NCBI GenBank assembly: GCA_020161935.1
Contig: JAIUNI010000003.1
Span: forward strand, 124,001 to 188,000
DNA length: 64,000 bases
Direction: 5' to 3'
Source: Chloroflexota bacterium
Lineage (GTDB): Bacteria; Chloroflexota; Anaerolineae; Aggregatilineales; Phototrophicaceae
Shown here one piece after another: positions 9,452-18,132 of this stretch. Numbering within the stretch: position 1 is the first letter of the stretch; the number at the start of each line of letters is the position of its first letter. A program made the translations under genes and the position numbers. The notes below the pieces were generated by a model that saw only the letters and a list, made by a program, of their open reading frames with translations, searched no databases and was not told the origin of the DNA.

Positions 9452-10450
9452 TTACTTTAGCATTCTAACATGCTTCCAATCGGGCGGGTGGTTCCGCAGC
9501 CGCCACCACCAACCGACCGGATACCCCAACATCTTCGCCACATCGCCGACCACGCGGATCAGAGGGATGTAGAGTACTGAGTACAAAGTGCTGAGTGCTG
9601 AGTTTGAAGTTGGGTGCAGTTTGCTCAAGCGGCGGTAGGGCTGGCGGAGATAGAGATACGCCCCCGGCAGTAGGAGCAGCCACAACAGCGGATGCACCAG
9701 CCAACCGAGCAGGAGCATGACTGGCAAAGCGACGAGGTAGGTGAGGTAACGGGCGGCGTGACGCTTACGCCACAGGTCAGCTTTGCCATCCCCACGGGCG
9801 TACAGGTAATACTGCTTGAAGAAACTCCGCAGCGACCCACGCGGACGGAAGGCGACGAGCGCATCCGGCACGAATGCGATGCTGCCCTGCCCGTTTTCCG
9901 CCAGCAGCTTCACGCGCAGGTCGAAGATCAAATCCTCACAAAAGTCCAGCCATTCGGGGTAGCCCTCAATGGCTTGCCACGCCGACTTGCGGAAGGCCAC
10001 GCTGCGGCTGGTGGGCAGGAAGCTGGCGGGGTTGATCTCGTCGGCCAGCGGGAGGACGGTGGCGCTCATCGCCCGTTCGAAGGTGTTGGTGTAGTCAGGG
10101 GTGAAGAAGCCGCCGACCATGAGACAGGACGGATCAGTCAGCAAGGGCTGAATGATCCGCTCGAACCAGTGCGGGTCAACGACGACACCCGCGTCGGTCA
10201 CGGCGATGATGTCGCCCGCAGCGGCGGCTATCGCGCGGTTGCGGCCTTCGCTGATGTTACAGCCCGGCTCGACCAGCACACGCAGCGGCAGACGGTCGGC
10301 ATAGCTGTTCAGGATGGCAACGGTGTCGTCGCGGCTGCCCCCATCGACGATGACGATCTCGTCCGGTAGGCGGGTTTGCGCGACCAGCGAGCGCATCAGC
10401 CGGTGCATGTTCGGGCCTTCGTTGAGGACGGTGGCGATCAGGGAAATCAT
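9452..10450 (-). CDS. Family 2 glycosyltransferase, membrane-anchored
   Basis: About 332 residues from the ATG at 10450, chosen because the GT-A fold begins right there (SLIATVLNEG). Nucleotide-sugar motifs include VDGGSRDDT, the DAG metal-binding region and a CEDLIFDLRVK acceptor-side motif. Two hydrophobic helices near 245-285 anchor the C-terminus. It transfers a sugar to a lipid or polysaccharide acceptor. The stretch TSNSALSTLYSVLY near the C-terminus is encoded by a heptamer repeat array (9572-9613) of a kind that elsewhere in this window is intergenic. Confidence 0.85.
   Translation of the reverse strand: MISLIATVLNEGPNMHRLMRSLVAQTRLPDEIVIVDGGSRDDTVAILNSYADRLPLRVLVEPGCNISEGRNRAIAAAAGDIIAVTDAGVVVDPHWFERIIQPLLTDPSCLMVGGFFTPDYTNTFERAMSATVLPLADEINPASFLPTSRSVAFRKSAWQAIEGYPEWLDFCEDLIFDLRVKLLAENGQGSIAFVPDALVAFRPRGSLRSFFKQYYLYARGDGKADLWRKRHAARYLTYLVALPVMLLLGWLVHPLLWLLLLPGAYLYLRQPYRRLSKLHPTSNSALSTLYSVLYIPLIRVVGDVAKMLGYPVGWWWRLRNHPPDWKHVRMLK
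9572..9613. repeat. Heptamer tandem array inside the GT2 gene
   Basis: Six consecutive 7-mers: gagtact-gagtaca-aagtgct-gagtgct-gagtttg-aagttgg. The family matches the arrays at 43.7, 48.7 and 58.4 kb. Here it lies in frame inside the coding region of the glycosyltransferase. Confidence 0.8.
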
Positions 10451-10532
10451 AAGGTGCTTTTCAAGGGTGTGCTGCTGAATACTGTTCACCCTATCATAAT
10501 TCATCGGTGAAGAATGCAGTAGGTGATGCTCA

Positions 10533-10588
10533 AATATCCCAAGTAATGGCTCGTTCAGTGCTATAATTGGGATATTGATTTTGGGATA
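10533..10588 (+). promoter_or_regulatory. Operator and -10 box of the antitoxin-like gene
   Basis: Perfect 10-bp inverted repeat AATATCCCAA (10533-10542) / TTGGGATATT (10567-10576), plus a third half-site TTGGGATA (10581-10588). The right arm abuts a consensus TATAAT (10562-10567). No good -35 is seen. A bound protein would cover the promoter, as expected for autoregulation by a toxin-antitoxin antitoxin. Confidence 0.7.
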
Positions 10589-10601
10589 CAAGGAGGCAAC
10601 C

Positions 10602-10877
10602 ATGCTGACACTGCATCTTAAAGGTCAGGTGACAGCCGATGGACAACTACTCGTTGATTTACCACAGCCGATCCCTGCTGGTGACGTAAATATCACCATC
10701 GAGATACCGAATGCTGATGAAACGTTCACCGAGGCCGAGTTAAGCGATTTGATGACCTTCACCCCCAAAAGTGGTGCAGACGTTGTTGCTGCGGGATTGG
10801 CCGGTGGATGGGAAGACAAAGGCATTGATGATCCTGTAGCATGGGTCGAGGAACAGCGGCGGAAAGTGACATTTTAG
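10602..10877 (+). CDS. Antitoxin-like small protein without a visible toxin
   Basis: 91 residues. The N-terminal half is a beta-rich segment and the C-terminus ends GGWEDKGIDDPVAWVEEQRRK, a tail that I associate with VapB/AbrB-like antitoxins. A strong AAGGAGG precedes ATG 10602. An operator with three half-sites overlaps its promoter. Normally a PIN-domain toxin would start over its stop codon; instead a different, AT-rich, Cys-rich reading frame follows. It is either an orphan antitoxin or a remnant pair. Family assignment is tentative. Confidence 0.55.
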   Translation: MLTLHLKGQVTADGQLLVDLPQPIPAGDVNITIEIPNADETFTEAELSDLMTFTPKSGADVVAAGLAGGWEDKGIDDPVAWVEEQRRKVTF

Positions 10878-10882
10878 TAGTT

Positions 10883-11287
10883 ATGGGTCAATTCTATTGT
10901 AGAGATTGTGGGATAAATAGAGGATGGGACAGGTTTAATTTTCCCTCGAACCCTACGGGAAATATTTATCAGCAAGAAAAATACATCAAACATACTAACT
11001 CAACGGCATACTATGGCATCAATTCAAAATTTGATGACCCTAATGCTTACGTTGACTATGCTTATAGCGCTAGTGCTTTAGGTTTCTATGAACAGGATAG
11101 CAAGGGAAGAATTAGTGTCATTTGGGACGCTGGTAAAAGAGTAGGCGAAACAAATGCTTTGGGTACTATCAGACCTGATAGTGCAATAAAATTTGTTCAT
11201 CATCGTGATCCTAATAAGATACATGGTTTACCAACAGGGATGAATACGTCAATTATCTGTGCTGGTTGTGGTTGCCGAATCAAATAA
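10883..11287 (+). CDS. Hypothetical protein with two CxxC knuckles
   Basis: 134 residues from ATG 10883. CRDC near the N-terminus and CAGCGC at the very C-terminus could form a zinc site. Between them is a polar, Tyr/Asn-rich region with no family I recognise. Base composition is clearly more AT-rich than the neighbours, which suggests recent acquisition. It starts five bases after the antitoxin-like gene stops. The reading frame stays open upstream (ILVV before the Met), so the true start is uncertain. No function assigned. Confidence 0.45.
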   Translation: MGQFYCRDCGINRGWDRFNFPSNPTGNIYQQEKYIKHTNSTAYYGINSKFDDPNAYVDYAYSASALGFYEQDSKGRISVIWDAGKRVGETNALGTIRPDSAIKFVHHRDPNKIHGLPTGMNTSIICAGCGCRIK

Positions 11288-11308
11288 CAACTTCACACAG
11301 CTTATATC

Positions 11309-11350
11309 TTCGGCTTTGCTCTTTGCTTTGTACGCGCCTCTGCGGTTAAA
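11309..11350. repeat. Octanucleotide repeat fragment, reverse orientation
   Basis: On the minus strand this reads as CGCAGAGGC / CAAAGCAAAGAG units, the same family as 4806-4895 and as the arms around the GxxExxY gene at 53.6 kb. Confidence 0.55.
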
Positions 11351-11383
11351 TCAAAACTCTATTCCTCTTTTAACAGGTGCAAT

Positions 11384-11863
11384 ATGGATTTACCCGCCCA
11401 CCAATACCTTGACCAACATGGCATCCCTTACCGCCGTTTGAGCTTCCCCGACAGTACCGAGAAGGGCGCGGCGAACGTGGCGCGGGTGCTGGGGTTTAGC
11501 GAACGGCAGATGATTAAGACGCTGATTTTCGAGGTGATCGACACAGGTGAGCGGGTGTTGATTATGGTCGGCGGTGACCAATCGGCGAAATCGGGTTTGC
11601 TCAAGAAAGCGCTTGGCTCACGCAATATCCAGATGGCGAAACCGGAAGCGGTGCTGGCACAGACGGGGTACGTTATCGGTTCGATCCCGCCGTTTCACTG
11701 GCAGTCAGAGGGTTTTCGGTCGTTCCTCGACCAATCGCTGATGGGCGAAAAGGAATTGGGCGTGGGTGCGGGACAGTGGGGCGAGGAGATCATCATTACA
11801 CCCGCCGACCTCGTGAAAGCATCACGAGCGCAGGTGGCGGAGTTGGTTGAGGCAGTCCCGTAA
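11384..11863 (+). CDS. YbaK/EbsC-type aminoacyl-tRNA deacylase
   Basis: 159 residues, full length for a stand-alone YbaK domain. Conserved features include QMIKTLIFEV (catalytic Lys region), VGGDQSAKSGLLKKALG and the GSIPPFH motif. Family members hydrolyse mischarged tRNAs, such as Cys-tRNA(Pro), in trans. Cytosolic, monocistronic by appearance. Which tRNA it edits cannot be told. Confidence 0.88.
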   Translation: MDLPAHQYLDQHGIPYRRLSFPDSTEKGAANVARVLGFSERQMIKTLIFEVIDTGERVLIMVGGDQSAKSGLLKKALGSRNIQMAKPEAVLAQTGYVIGSIPPFHWQSEGFRSFLDQSLMGEKELGVGAGQWGEEIIITPADLVKASRAQVAELVEAVP

Positions 11864-11924
11864 CAATCGGTGGGCGAAATCGTCATACAATGGGGTAAGC
11901 ATCCCCAAGCAAAGGAGTATGATG

Positions 11925-12332
11925 ATGAGCAAACCGGATTGTAAGATCATTCGCCCCGGCAGCACGTACGACGGTAAGCAGGGGTTTAGTTACTTCGAGG
12001 GCATCGCGGCGGAGACAGTGGGTTCAACCGGCGTGTGTATGCACCTGCTGACGATCCCACCCGGCGGCAGAGCCAAAGCCCACATGCACGAGGCTCACGA
12101 AACCGCGATTTACGTCATCAGTGGGGAAGCGCATACGTGGTACGGCGAACAGTTGGAGAAGCACGTTATCGTCCGCGCGGGCGAGTTTTTCTACATCCCC
12201 GCCGGAATGCCACACCTCCCCGCCAACCTCAGCGACCAACCGTGTACAGCCGTGATCGCGCGAACCGACCCCAATGAACAGGAAAGTGTGGTGCTGCTGC
12301 CGGAACTCGAAGCGCTGGTTGAGGTGAAGTAG
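11925..12332 (+). CDS. Cupin domain protein
   Basis: 135 residues. Cupin motif 1 (PPGGRAKAHMHEAHETAIYVISG) and motif 2 (GEFFYIPAGMPHLPAN) give a His/Glu metal site. Three ATGs lie in a row; AAAGGAG at 11911 is best spaced for 11925. Small single-domain cupins can be isomerases, dioxygenases or sugar-binding proteins; the substrate cannot be told. It ends one base before the convergent HEAT gene. Confidence 0.82.
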   Translation: MSKPDCKIIRPGSTYDGKQGFSYFEGIAAETVGSTGVCMHLLTIPPGGRAKAHMHEAHETAIYVISGEAHTWYGEQLEKHVIVRAGEFFYIPAGMPHLPANLSDQPCTAVIARTDPNEQESVVLLPELEALVEVK

Positions 12333-12333
12333 C

Positions 12334-13161
12334 TTACCAGAACTTCCAGCGGGATTTAGGTTCGGGCATATTGTTGACTTTGCGGATGGCCGCGATAGCT
12401 TGCGCGGCCATATCGCCGACGGTGTACGATGGCCCGCCGTGATCTTCTTGCCCCGCGACGGCTTTATCGCCTTTCAGCGCTTCCAACACGTCAATTGCTC
12501 TTGGGTCGCCAAGTTTGCCGAGCGCATGGGCGGCAGCCGCTCGTTTAAATGGCTCCGATGCTTTCAGGCAGCCAGCAAGGGCTTCGAAGGCGCGTTTGTC
12601 ACCCAGATCACCCAGCGCACGCACGAGGAAGGTAAACGCCATGCTGCCTTCACCCGCGCGTTCCAAAGCGGCTAACAGCGGTTTGACGGTGGCGGGCTGC
12701 TTGGCGGTCGCCAACTGTGAGGCGGCGTTGATGACCATTTGGGGCGAGGAGTCGTTGAGCATTTCGAGCCATACTTCCTGCGCCGTGTCTTTCCCCGCTG
12801 CCCGCCCCAGCGCGAAGATGGCACTGACGCGGGTATCCGGTTCGCCTTTGCCCCGCGCGAACTGCCGTAAAAACTCCGCTACGCGCGGTTCGTTGGTATA
12901 GCAGCCGAGGGCGGCGAGGGCGGCATTCTGGATTTGCTTGGGCAAGTCAGCCGTCAACTTCATCAGCGGCTGGATGGCACGTGGGTCTTTGGTGTTGCCG
13001 AGCAGGGTCACGGCCTGACGGCGGATGACTTCGTTGCGGTCGGTGAGGGCGACGAACAGCGCATCGGCGGCTTTTGGCCCCATCTCACTCAGCGCCTTGA
13101 ATGCCGCGCCTGACTTCGCAGGATTAGCGAGCTGCTGGATGATCTGTTGAACATCGGCCAT
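12334..13161 (-). CDS. HEAT-repeat protein
   Basis: 275 residues made of about seven HEAT/PBS-lyase-type helical repeats, each with a DPRAI- or DKRAFEAL-like turn and an ALGKLGDP / LLGNTKDP pattern. Forms a solenoid for protein-protein contacts. No enzymatic motif. Convergent and nearly abutting the cupin gene. Partner unknown. Confidence 0.85.
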   Translation of the reverse strand: MADVQQIIQQLANPAKSGAAFKALSEMGPKAADALFVALTDRNEVIRRQAVTLLGNTKDPRAIQPLMKLTADLPKQIQNAALAALGCYTNEPRVAEFLRQFARGKGEPDTRVSAIFALGRAAGKDTAQEVWLEMLNDSSPQMVINAASQLATAKQPATVKPLLAALERAGEGSMAFTFLVRALGDLGDKRAFEALAGCLKASEPFKRAAAAHALGKLGDPRAIDVLEALKGDKAVAGQEDHGGPSYTVGDMAAQAIAAIRKVNNMPEPKSRWKFW

Positions 13162-13338
13162 CTCGATTTTCCTCTTGGCTTAATGCAAATTGTTATTTCA
13201 TTATCCCGCAGAGCTTTATAGTGCGCCACTGTTTTGGAGAGCGCCTTAAGCGCCGTCTAATCGACGAGCAGCCGGAGCGGAGATTTCCTTTATCCAGCGT
13301 TATACTAGCCTTCGTTCGTCTTTGAAAAGGCAAACGTG

Positions 13339-14349
13339 ATGCGTTTGAGAGCTTTGCAACCGGATAACCCGATTCTCCGTGCGGAGATTGCCTACCAGCG
13401 GCGCAATATCCCGCGTGGGTTGCAGTGGTTCGACCGCTTCGGGGTGGTGGTTGTGGCGCTGGGGGTCAGTTTTGTGTTGCTGTATTTACCAGCGGCTAAC
13501 AATCGCTATGGTATATATATGATGGCTGATACGAAGCTAGTCGTCATACTTTGGGTCAGCCAACTGGCTGTCATCCTGCGAGGGCTTTTCGCTGGCTTGA
13601 ATACCATGCGTCATCAGCATGGACGGCAAGCATTGGATATCTTAGCCCTTACAGGCATCAGCACTCGTCAGATGTTCATCGGCAAGTGGTGGGCGGCGCT
13701 CTATCAACTGCGGGGTTGGCTGCTGGCGTTAGGGATCATCAAACTCACAGCCTTAGCACTGATGACCCTCGAAGTCATTCTATATGTTTATGTCCGTCCC
13801 TTAGACGCGATCATCCAAAACGTAGATTATTACTCGCACGGCCCCCGCCCGTTTTTAGAAAGCGCACTCCTGCAATTACCAACATCATTTCCAGCACTGC
13901 CACCTCTGGATCGAATGATCATTATGGGTGTATTCACGATCTTAATTGTTACTTTAGAGGTGATGGCTTCCACGGCTGTTGGCATCGTGTGCGCCTTTAT
14001 ACCCCAGCGGGTAGCCGGCTTAGTCACTGCGTTTATTCTGCGGTTCGCGCCAATTATTATTTTCACGTTCTTGCCAGATTATCCCGCTGCATCCCGCATC
14101 TCAATGAGTTCGATACTGATGCGCTGGCAGCAATACACATGGTTTTCACTGGCGGATGGCGGCACAACGGCTATTTTGAGAGCCAGTTTGACGAGTCGGG
14201 GCATGAGAATGGGTGATGCCGTTACCCACACTATTCTACTCGCCTTCTATGCGGCTATCGGGATGTATCTCGCCTATTTGCTGTTCGCGTTTGTGGTCAG
14301 TCATATCCTGCTGCGGCGGCGCGGGCTGCTGCCTGCGTGGTCGAAGTAA
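13339..14349 (+). CDS. Multi-pass membrane protein, ABC-2 permease-like
   Basis: 336 residues with about six hydrophobic helices. The segment following helix 2 (NTMRHQHGRQALDILALTGISTRQMFIGKWWAALY) resembles the coupling region of ABC-2-type transporter permeases. No ATPase gene is adjacent, so the transport role is inferred from this motif only. ATG 13339 sits eight bases after AAAAGG; a GTG codon at 13336 is the alternative. Confidence 0.6.
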   Translation: MRLRALQPDNPILRAEIAYQRRNIPRGLQWFDRFGVVVVALGVSFVLLYLPAANNRYGIYMMADTKLVVILWVSQLAVILRGLFAGLNTMRHQHGRQALDILALTGISTRQMFIGKWWAALYQLRGWLLALGIIKLTALALMTLEVILYVYVRPLDAIIQNVDYYSHGPRPFLESALLQLPTSFPALPPLDRMIIMGVFTILIVTLEVMASTAVGIVCAFIPQRVAGLVTAFILRFAPIIIFTFLPDYPAASRISMSSILMRWQQYTWFSLADGGTTAILRASLTSRGMRMGDAVTHTILLAFYAAIGMYLAYLLFAFVVSHILLRRRGLLPAWSK

Positions 14350-14694
14350 CTATGATCGCTTCATCCAAAAAACGTTATTTAGTGCATTTTCTAACGAATA
14401 ATGGTTAGCAAATTCACCTAGTTTATCGATTTGACCACCAAAATCGTTTTGGGTACCTGTCCAGCAGATTAGGCCACAGTGATTGGATTGTGCCATCGCA
14501 CGGGTGCTAAATGGGCGGTCAAATGTTACTAATACCAGTTTGTTTTCAGTCGCGTAAGTGAGATGATCTTGTAAATCATCCTTCCCAACCATACCAATAT
14601 CGACCGCCATAATGACTTTAACACCCTGCTCGATCAGTTGGTTGGCAACTTTGCGAGGCATCATTTCATCAAAGTAGAAACTAACGGCGGTCAT
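14350..14694 (-). CDS. DUF5615 PIN-like toxin candidate
   Basis: 114 residues starting MTAVSFYFDEMMPRKVA. The early Asp in YFDEM, the DIGMVGKDD acidic stretch and VTFDRPF follow the Mut7-C/PIN-like pattern of DUF5615 proteins, which are paired with DUF433 antitoxins. Probable RNase toxin. It overlaps the DUF433 gene by 14 bp, so the two are translationally coupled. Confidence 0.8.
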   Translation of the reverse strand: MTAVSFYFDEMMPRKVANQLIEQGVKVIMAVDIGMVGKDDLQDHLTYATENKLVLVTFDRPFSTRAMAQSNHCGLICWTGTQNDFGGQIDKLGEFANHYSLENALNNVFWMKRS

Positions 14695-14977
14695 GTAATT
14701 GCTGCATCTTTTCAAGCTCGCTTTGTTCAGCAGCTTCGAGAGCATCTAACTCGGATTGATGTTCTTCATAGTAGAGCAGTGCTGCCAAGGCTTCAGCTTC
14801 GGTAATCGAAAATTGGTAAGCAAGTTCGACGGCATTCCAATGTTCACTACGGGCGCTATATGCCAACAAAGCGACGGGAACACGACGACCACGAATATGA
14901 GGCCGTTTTTCCATGAGGCGTGTTTCAATGTATTTGGATAAGTCGACTGTTGCAGGAATTTGGACTTGGTCGGTCAT
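14681..14977 (-). CDS. DUF433 antitoxin candidate
   Basis: 98 residues. The IRGRRVPVALLA segment and the helix-turn-helix that follows (NAVELAYQFSITEAEALAALLYY) are typical of DUF433. GGAGG lies six bases before ATG 14977. First gene of a two-gene toxin-antitoxin operon with the DUF5615 gene. Confidence 0.85.
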   Translation of the reverse strand: MTDQVQIPATVDLSKYIETRLMEKRPHIRGRRVPVALLAYSARSEHWNAVELAYQFSITEAEALAALLYYEEHQSELDALEAAEQSELEKMQQLHDRR

Positions 14978-15103
14978 TACAGCCTCCGTGTCTCGATAAA
15001 ACAATTGTATCACGTCTATAAATGCTCTAAAACTCGACTGTCATTACTCGGTTCCACGCATCAGGTATAATCCTCCACCGACTTCATCATACGGAGCGCG
15101 TTC

Positions 15104-16483
15104 ATGGCCTCATCTCATCAGCCGTCGTTACTCAGCCGGCAGTACAACTTCCTGCTAATTGCCCTCATCATCGCTTACTTTGTGGTCGGTGGGTTATTTG
15201 CGGTCTTCACCCCCGCGTGGCAAGCGCCGGACGAACCCGCCCACTACAACTACATTATGCAGGTGGCGATTAATGGCTGCTGCCCGAAGATCGAACCGGG
15301 GGATTGGGATTCCGCCTACCTCGACCAATTGAAAGCGGCACGTTTCGCCCCCGACCTGCTGATGAATCTCCCAACGATCCAATATGAGGATCATCAACCG
15401 CCGCTGTATTACCTCCTGCAAGCACCGGTTTACAGTCTAGCGGGAGGCAGCTTAAGGGCATTACGGCTGTTCTCGCTGGTGATGGGTGCGGGGATCGTGC
15501 TGTGTGCCTACGGTCTTGGGCGGGCGATGCTGCCGGAACGCCCACAGGTGGCGCTGGCGGCGGCGGCCTTGACGGCTTTTCTACCGCAGCACCTTGCGAT
15601 ATTGGCTTCGGTCAGCAATGACGCACTGTCGAACCTGCTGATCGCGGTGACACTGTTGGGAACGGTGCTGTACCTGAGAGGCGCAGAGAATATCCGCGAG
15701 TGGCACTTGGGGCTGCTGGTCGGCTTGGGACTGCTCACCAAAGTCTCGACCATTTTCCTCATCGGTCTCGTGCCGCTGGCGATTGTCGTGCGCTGGTGGC
15801 TGGAAAGTCGTCCGTCAGCAAATGACTTCGGGCTGATAGTCCGGCGGGTTTTACCACCGTTGCTTACCTTCTTCGTTCCGGCGCTGCTGCTCGGCGGCAT
15901 CTGGTGGCTGCACAGCATCAACACCTATGGCTTCCCTGACCTGTTCGGCCTCCGGCAGCACGACATGGTGGTGACTGGGCAGCCGCGCACGGCGGAACTG
16001 ATCGCCCAAGCGGGGTTGGGTGGTTACCTGCGAACCGCCATCCAAACCACCTTTAACAGTTTTTGGGGGCAGTTCGGTTGGATGGGCGTGCCGATGCCGG
16101 GGTGGATTTACCAACTGCTGCTGGGGCTGATGCTGGTTGTGGGCGGCGGCTTGGTGGTGCATCAGGTGTCAGGTGATCGCGAGCACCATAACGCGAACCG
16201 GCGGGTCATCTGGACGTTTATTCAACTGGCTATCCTGCTGGCGGTGCTGGAATACATTTACTACAACACCGTGTTCCTCCAGCTACAGGGTCGCTATATG
16301 TTCACCGGATTGGTGCCATTCGCGCTGCTGATGGCGTTGGGCATCGACGGCTGGCGGGCGTGGTTGGTCAAGCGTTTTGTTTGGCTGCCGCCGCTGGTAA
16401 CGGTGCTGCCGTTTGCCCTGCTCGCCCTGCTGGATATTTACCTGCTGTGGCGGGTGATTGTTCCGGCGCTGGCGGTGGGCTGA
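15104..16483 (+). CDS. GT-C-type integral membrane glycosyltransferase candidate
   Basis: 459 residues, about eleven hydrophobic helices. After the first helix comes TPAWQAPDEPAHYNY, whose acidic residues resemble the lumenal catalytic Asp/Glu motif of GT-C (PMT/DUF2142-like) enzymes using polyprenyl-phosphate sugars. HQPPLYYLLQ is another family-like motif. Probably glycosylates exported lipids or proteins. Function not proven; no partner genes nearby. Confidence 0.75.
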   Translation: MASSHQPSLLSRQYNFLLIALIIAYFVVGGLFAVFTPAWQAPDEPAHYNYIMQVAINGCCPKIEPGDWDSAYLDQLKAARFAPDLLMNLPTIQYEDHQPPLYYLLQAPVYSLAGGSLRALRLFSLVMGAGIVLCAYGLGRAMLPERPQVALAAAALTAFLPQHLAILASVSNDALSNLLIAVTLLGTVLYLRGAENIREWHLGLLVGLGLLTKVSTIFLIGLVPLAIVVRWWLESRPSANDFGLIVRRVLPPLLTFFVPALLLGGIWWLHSINTYGFPDLFGLRQHDMVVTGQPRTAELIAQAGLGGYLRTAIQTTFNSFWGQFGWMGVPMPGWIYQLLLGLMLVVGGGLVVHQVSGDREHHNANRRVIWTFIQLAILLAVLEYIYYNTVFLQLQGRYMFTGLVPFALLMALGIDGWRAWLVKRFVWLPPLVTVLPFALLALLDIYLLWRVIVPALAVG

Positions 16484-16496
16484 CCACTTAATCTAT

Positions 16497-17156
16497 TCAG
16501 CTTAAAACGGCTTTTCCCTCAGCGAGTTTCGCTGCCGCCTCCGAGCGCCAATCGTGGGCGAGCGGTTCCAAGTCCGCCAGCCAACGCAGCGTTTCAGCAT
16601 CGGGCTTGCCGAAGAAGCGCTGGTTCACGTACAACAGCGGCGCGTCGGGGTTCGGGCGGTCAACCGTTTCGAACGGATCACCGACTTGGAACGTACCGGC
16701 TTCTAACACACGCAGCAGGAAACCGCGCCGCTGGGTTTGCTCGATCAGTTTGACGAACCCCGGCACACCGATCTTTTTGGCCTGTTTATAACAGGGTGTC
16801 CGTGACTGGGCAATTTGCAGCAGTGCCGTGCCGCAGCGGATGACATCGCCGATGCACACGCTGTCGTCAGTATAGCCTTCCAGCACGAGGTTTTCGCCAA
16901 AGGTGCCGAGCGGGAAGTCACGCCGGAAATAGGCACTCCAATAGCGGTAGTTATCAACCGACTGGCAGCAAAGGGCGCGGTCAGCGTCGTAGCCGGTGCG
17001 CTCGTCGCCTTCCAGCCCAAGCGTCCCAATGTTAATGGGCGTGGTTACGGCCTCTTTATAGATGGCGGTTTCCCACGGTGAGCCGGTGTCGTCAATCTGA
17101 GTGCGGACACGCCCGGTTTGGACGTGCAAAACTTTCCCGTGCTGCAATGTATTCAC
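16497..17156 (-). CDS. MOSC domain protein, YiiM-like
   Basis: 219 residues. The MOSC core shows GDERTGYDADRALCCQS, GTFGENLVLEG, the GDVIRCG strand and the QSRTPCYK motif with the conserved Cys thought to bind sulfur or molybdenum cofactor. A C-terminal helical extension is as in E. coli YiiM. Family members reduce N-hydroxylated compounds or carry sulfur. The usual basic/aromatic residues after DRA are replaced by a Cys pair here. Confidence 0.85.
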   Translation of the reverse strand: MNTLQHGKVLHVQTGRVRTQIDDTGSPWETAIYKEAVTTPINIGTLGLEGDERTGYDADRALCCQSVDNYRYWSAYFRRDFPLGTFGENLVLEGYTDDSVCIGDVIRCGTALLQIAQSRTPCYKQAKKIGVPGFVKLIEQTQRRGFLLRVLEAGTFQVGDPFETVDRPNPDAPLLYVNQRFFGKPDAETLRWLADLEPLAHDWRSEAAAKLAEGKAVLS

Positions 17157-17170
17157 CGTTGTTACTCCAA

Positions 17171-18046
17171 CTATTCAGGATGGTTATTTAGCAAGTCCAG
17201 TATAGCTGGGTCGGCTTGGTCGCCTACGATTTCCGCATACGCGCGTAGGTCTGCCAGCATATGCGGGTAATCCCCCTGCAAGGCGTAGGTTTGCCCGCGC
17301 TCGAAGTACACGCGCTCGACTCCTTCCGGCTCCAATGCAATCGCCGCCGAGTAATCCTCAATCGCGTGGTCATAGTCACCGAGCAGCCGGTAAATGTAAC
17401 CGCGATCTGCCAGCACACTCGCCGATTCGGGTTGCAGCTCGAGGAAGATGTCGAGGTCGCTGATGGTGCTGTGGAGGTTGCTCACGGCGTAATAGGCACG
17501 GCTGCGGTAAAAGTAGGCGATGGCATACGTTTTGGGATTCAGGTCGATCCAGTAGGTGAAGTCGTTGATGGCTTCTTGGTAATTGGTGAGGCCGAGGTGC
17601 GCCATCGCGCGGGTGAAGAACACGTAATCATCCTCGATGCCCAGTTCAATCGCCCTGTTCGCGTCATCGAGCGCTTCATTATAGTTGCCCAACTGTTGAT
17701 GGGCGACGGCACGCGCATCATAGGCAAGGACGTAATCCGGCTCTAGCTCGATGACGTGGTTGTAGTCTTCAACCGCCAAGTCATAATTTTCGAGAATGGA
17801 ATGCAGCACCCCACGCCGGTAATAGGCTGCCCAGAAATCCGGTTCGCGGTCGATGACCAAGCCGTATAACCGGATGGCTTCTTCAAAATCGCCGCTGTTT
17901 TCAGCTTCCTCTGCCTGATCGTAATCGGCTCGCGCCCGCGTGGTCGACGGCACAGGTTCCCCGGCGGCGGATTGCGCGCGAACACTGCCAACCGCCAGAA
18001 CGGACAGCAGCAGAATGACCACACAGCGGATGAAGTAACGGTTCAT
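17171..18046 (-). CDS. Exported TPR-repeat protein
   Basis: 291 residues. Signal peptide (1-25, ending VRAQS) followed by about seven tetratricopeptide repeats with the NYDLAVEDYNHVIELEPDY pattern. A periplasmic or cell-surface scaffold for protein contacts. No catalytic domain. It lies 14 bp from the MOSC gene on the same strand and may be co-transcribed. Confidence 0.88.
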   Translation of the reverse strand: MNRYFIRCVVILLLSVLAVGSVRAQSAAGEPVPSTTRARADYDQAEEAENSGDFEEAIRLYGLVIDREPDFWAAYYRRGVLHSILENYDLAVEDYNHVIELEPDYVLAYDARAVAHQQLGNYNEALDDANRAIELGIEDDYVFFTRAMAHLGLTNYQEAINDFTYWIDLNPKTYAIAYFYRSRAYYAVSNLHSTISDLDIFLELQPESASVLADRGYIYRLLGDYDHAIEDYSAAIALEPEGVERVYFERGQTYALQGDYPHMLADLRAYAEIVGDQADPAILDLLNNHPE

Positions 18047-18132
18047 GGGTTTATATCTCCACTCGGTTGTGGCCTATCATAACCTGAAATCTGCTGCTGT
18101 GGATTAATGAGTTTGAGTGTGGTGCGGAATGG

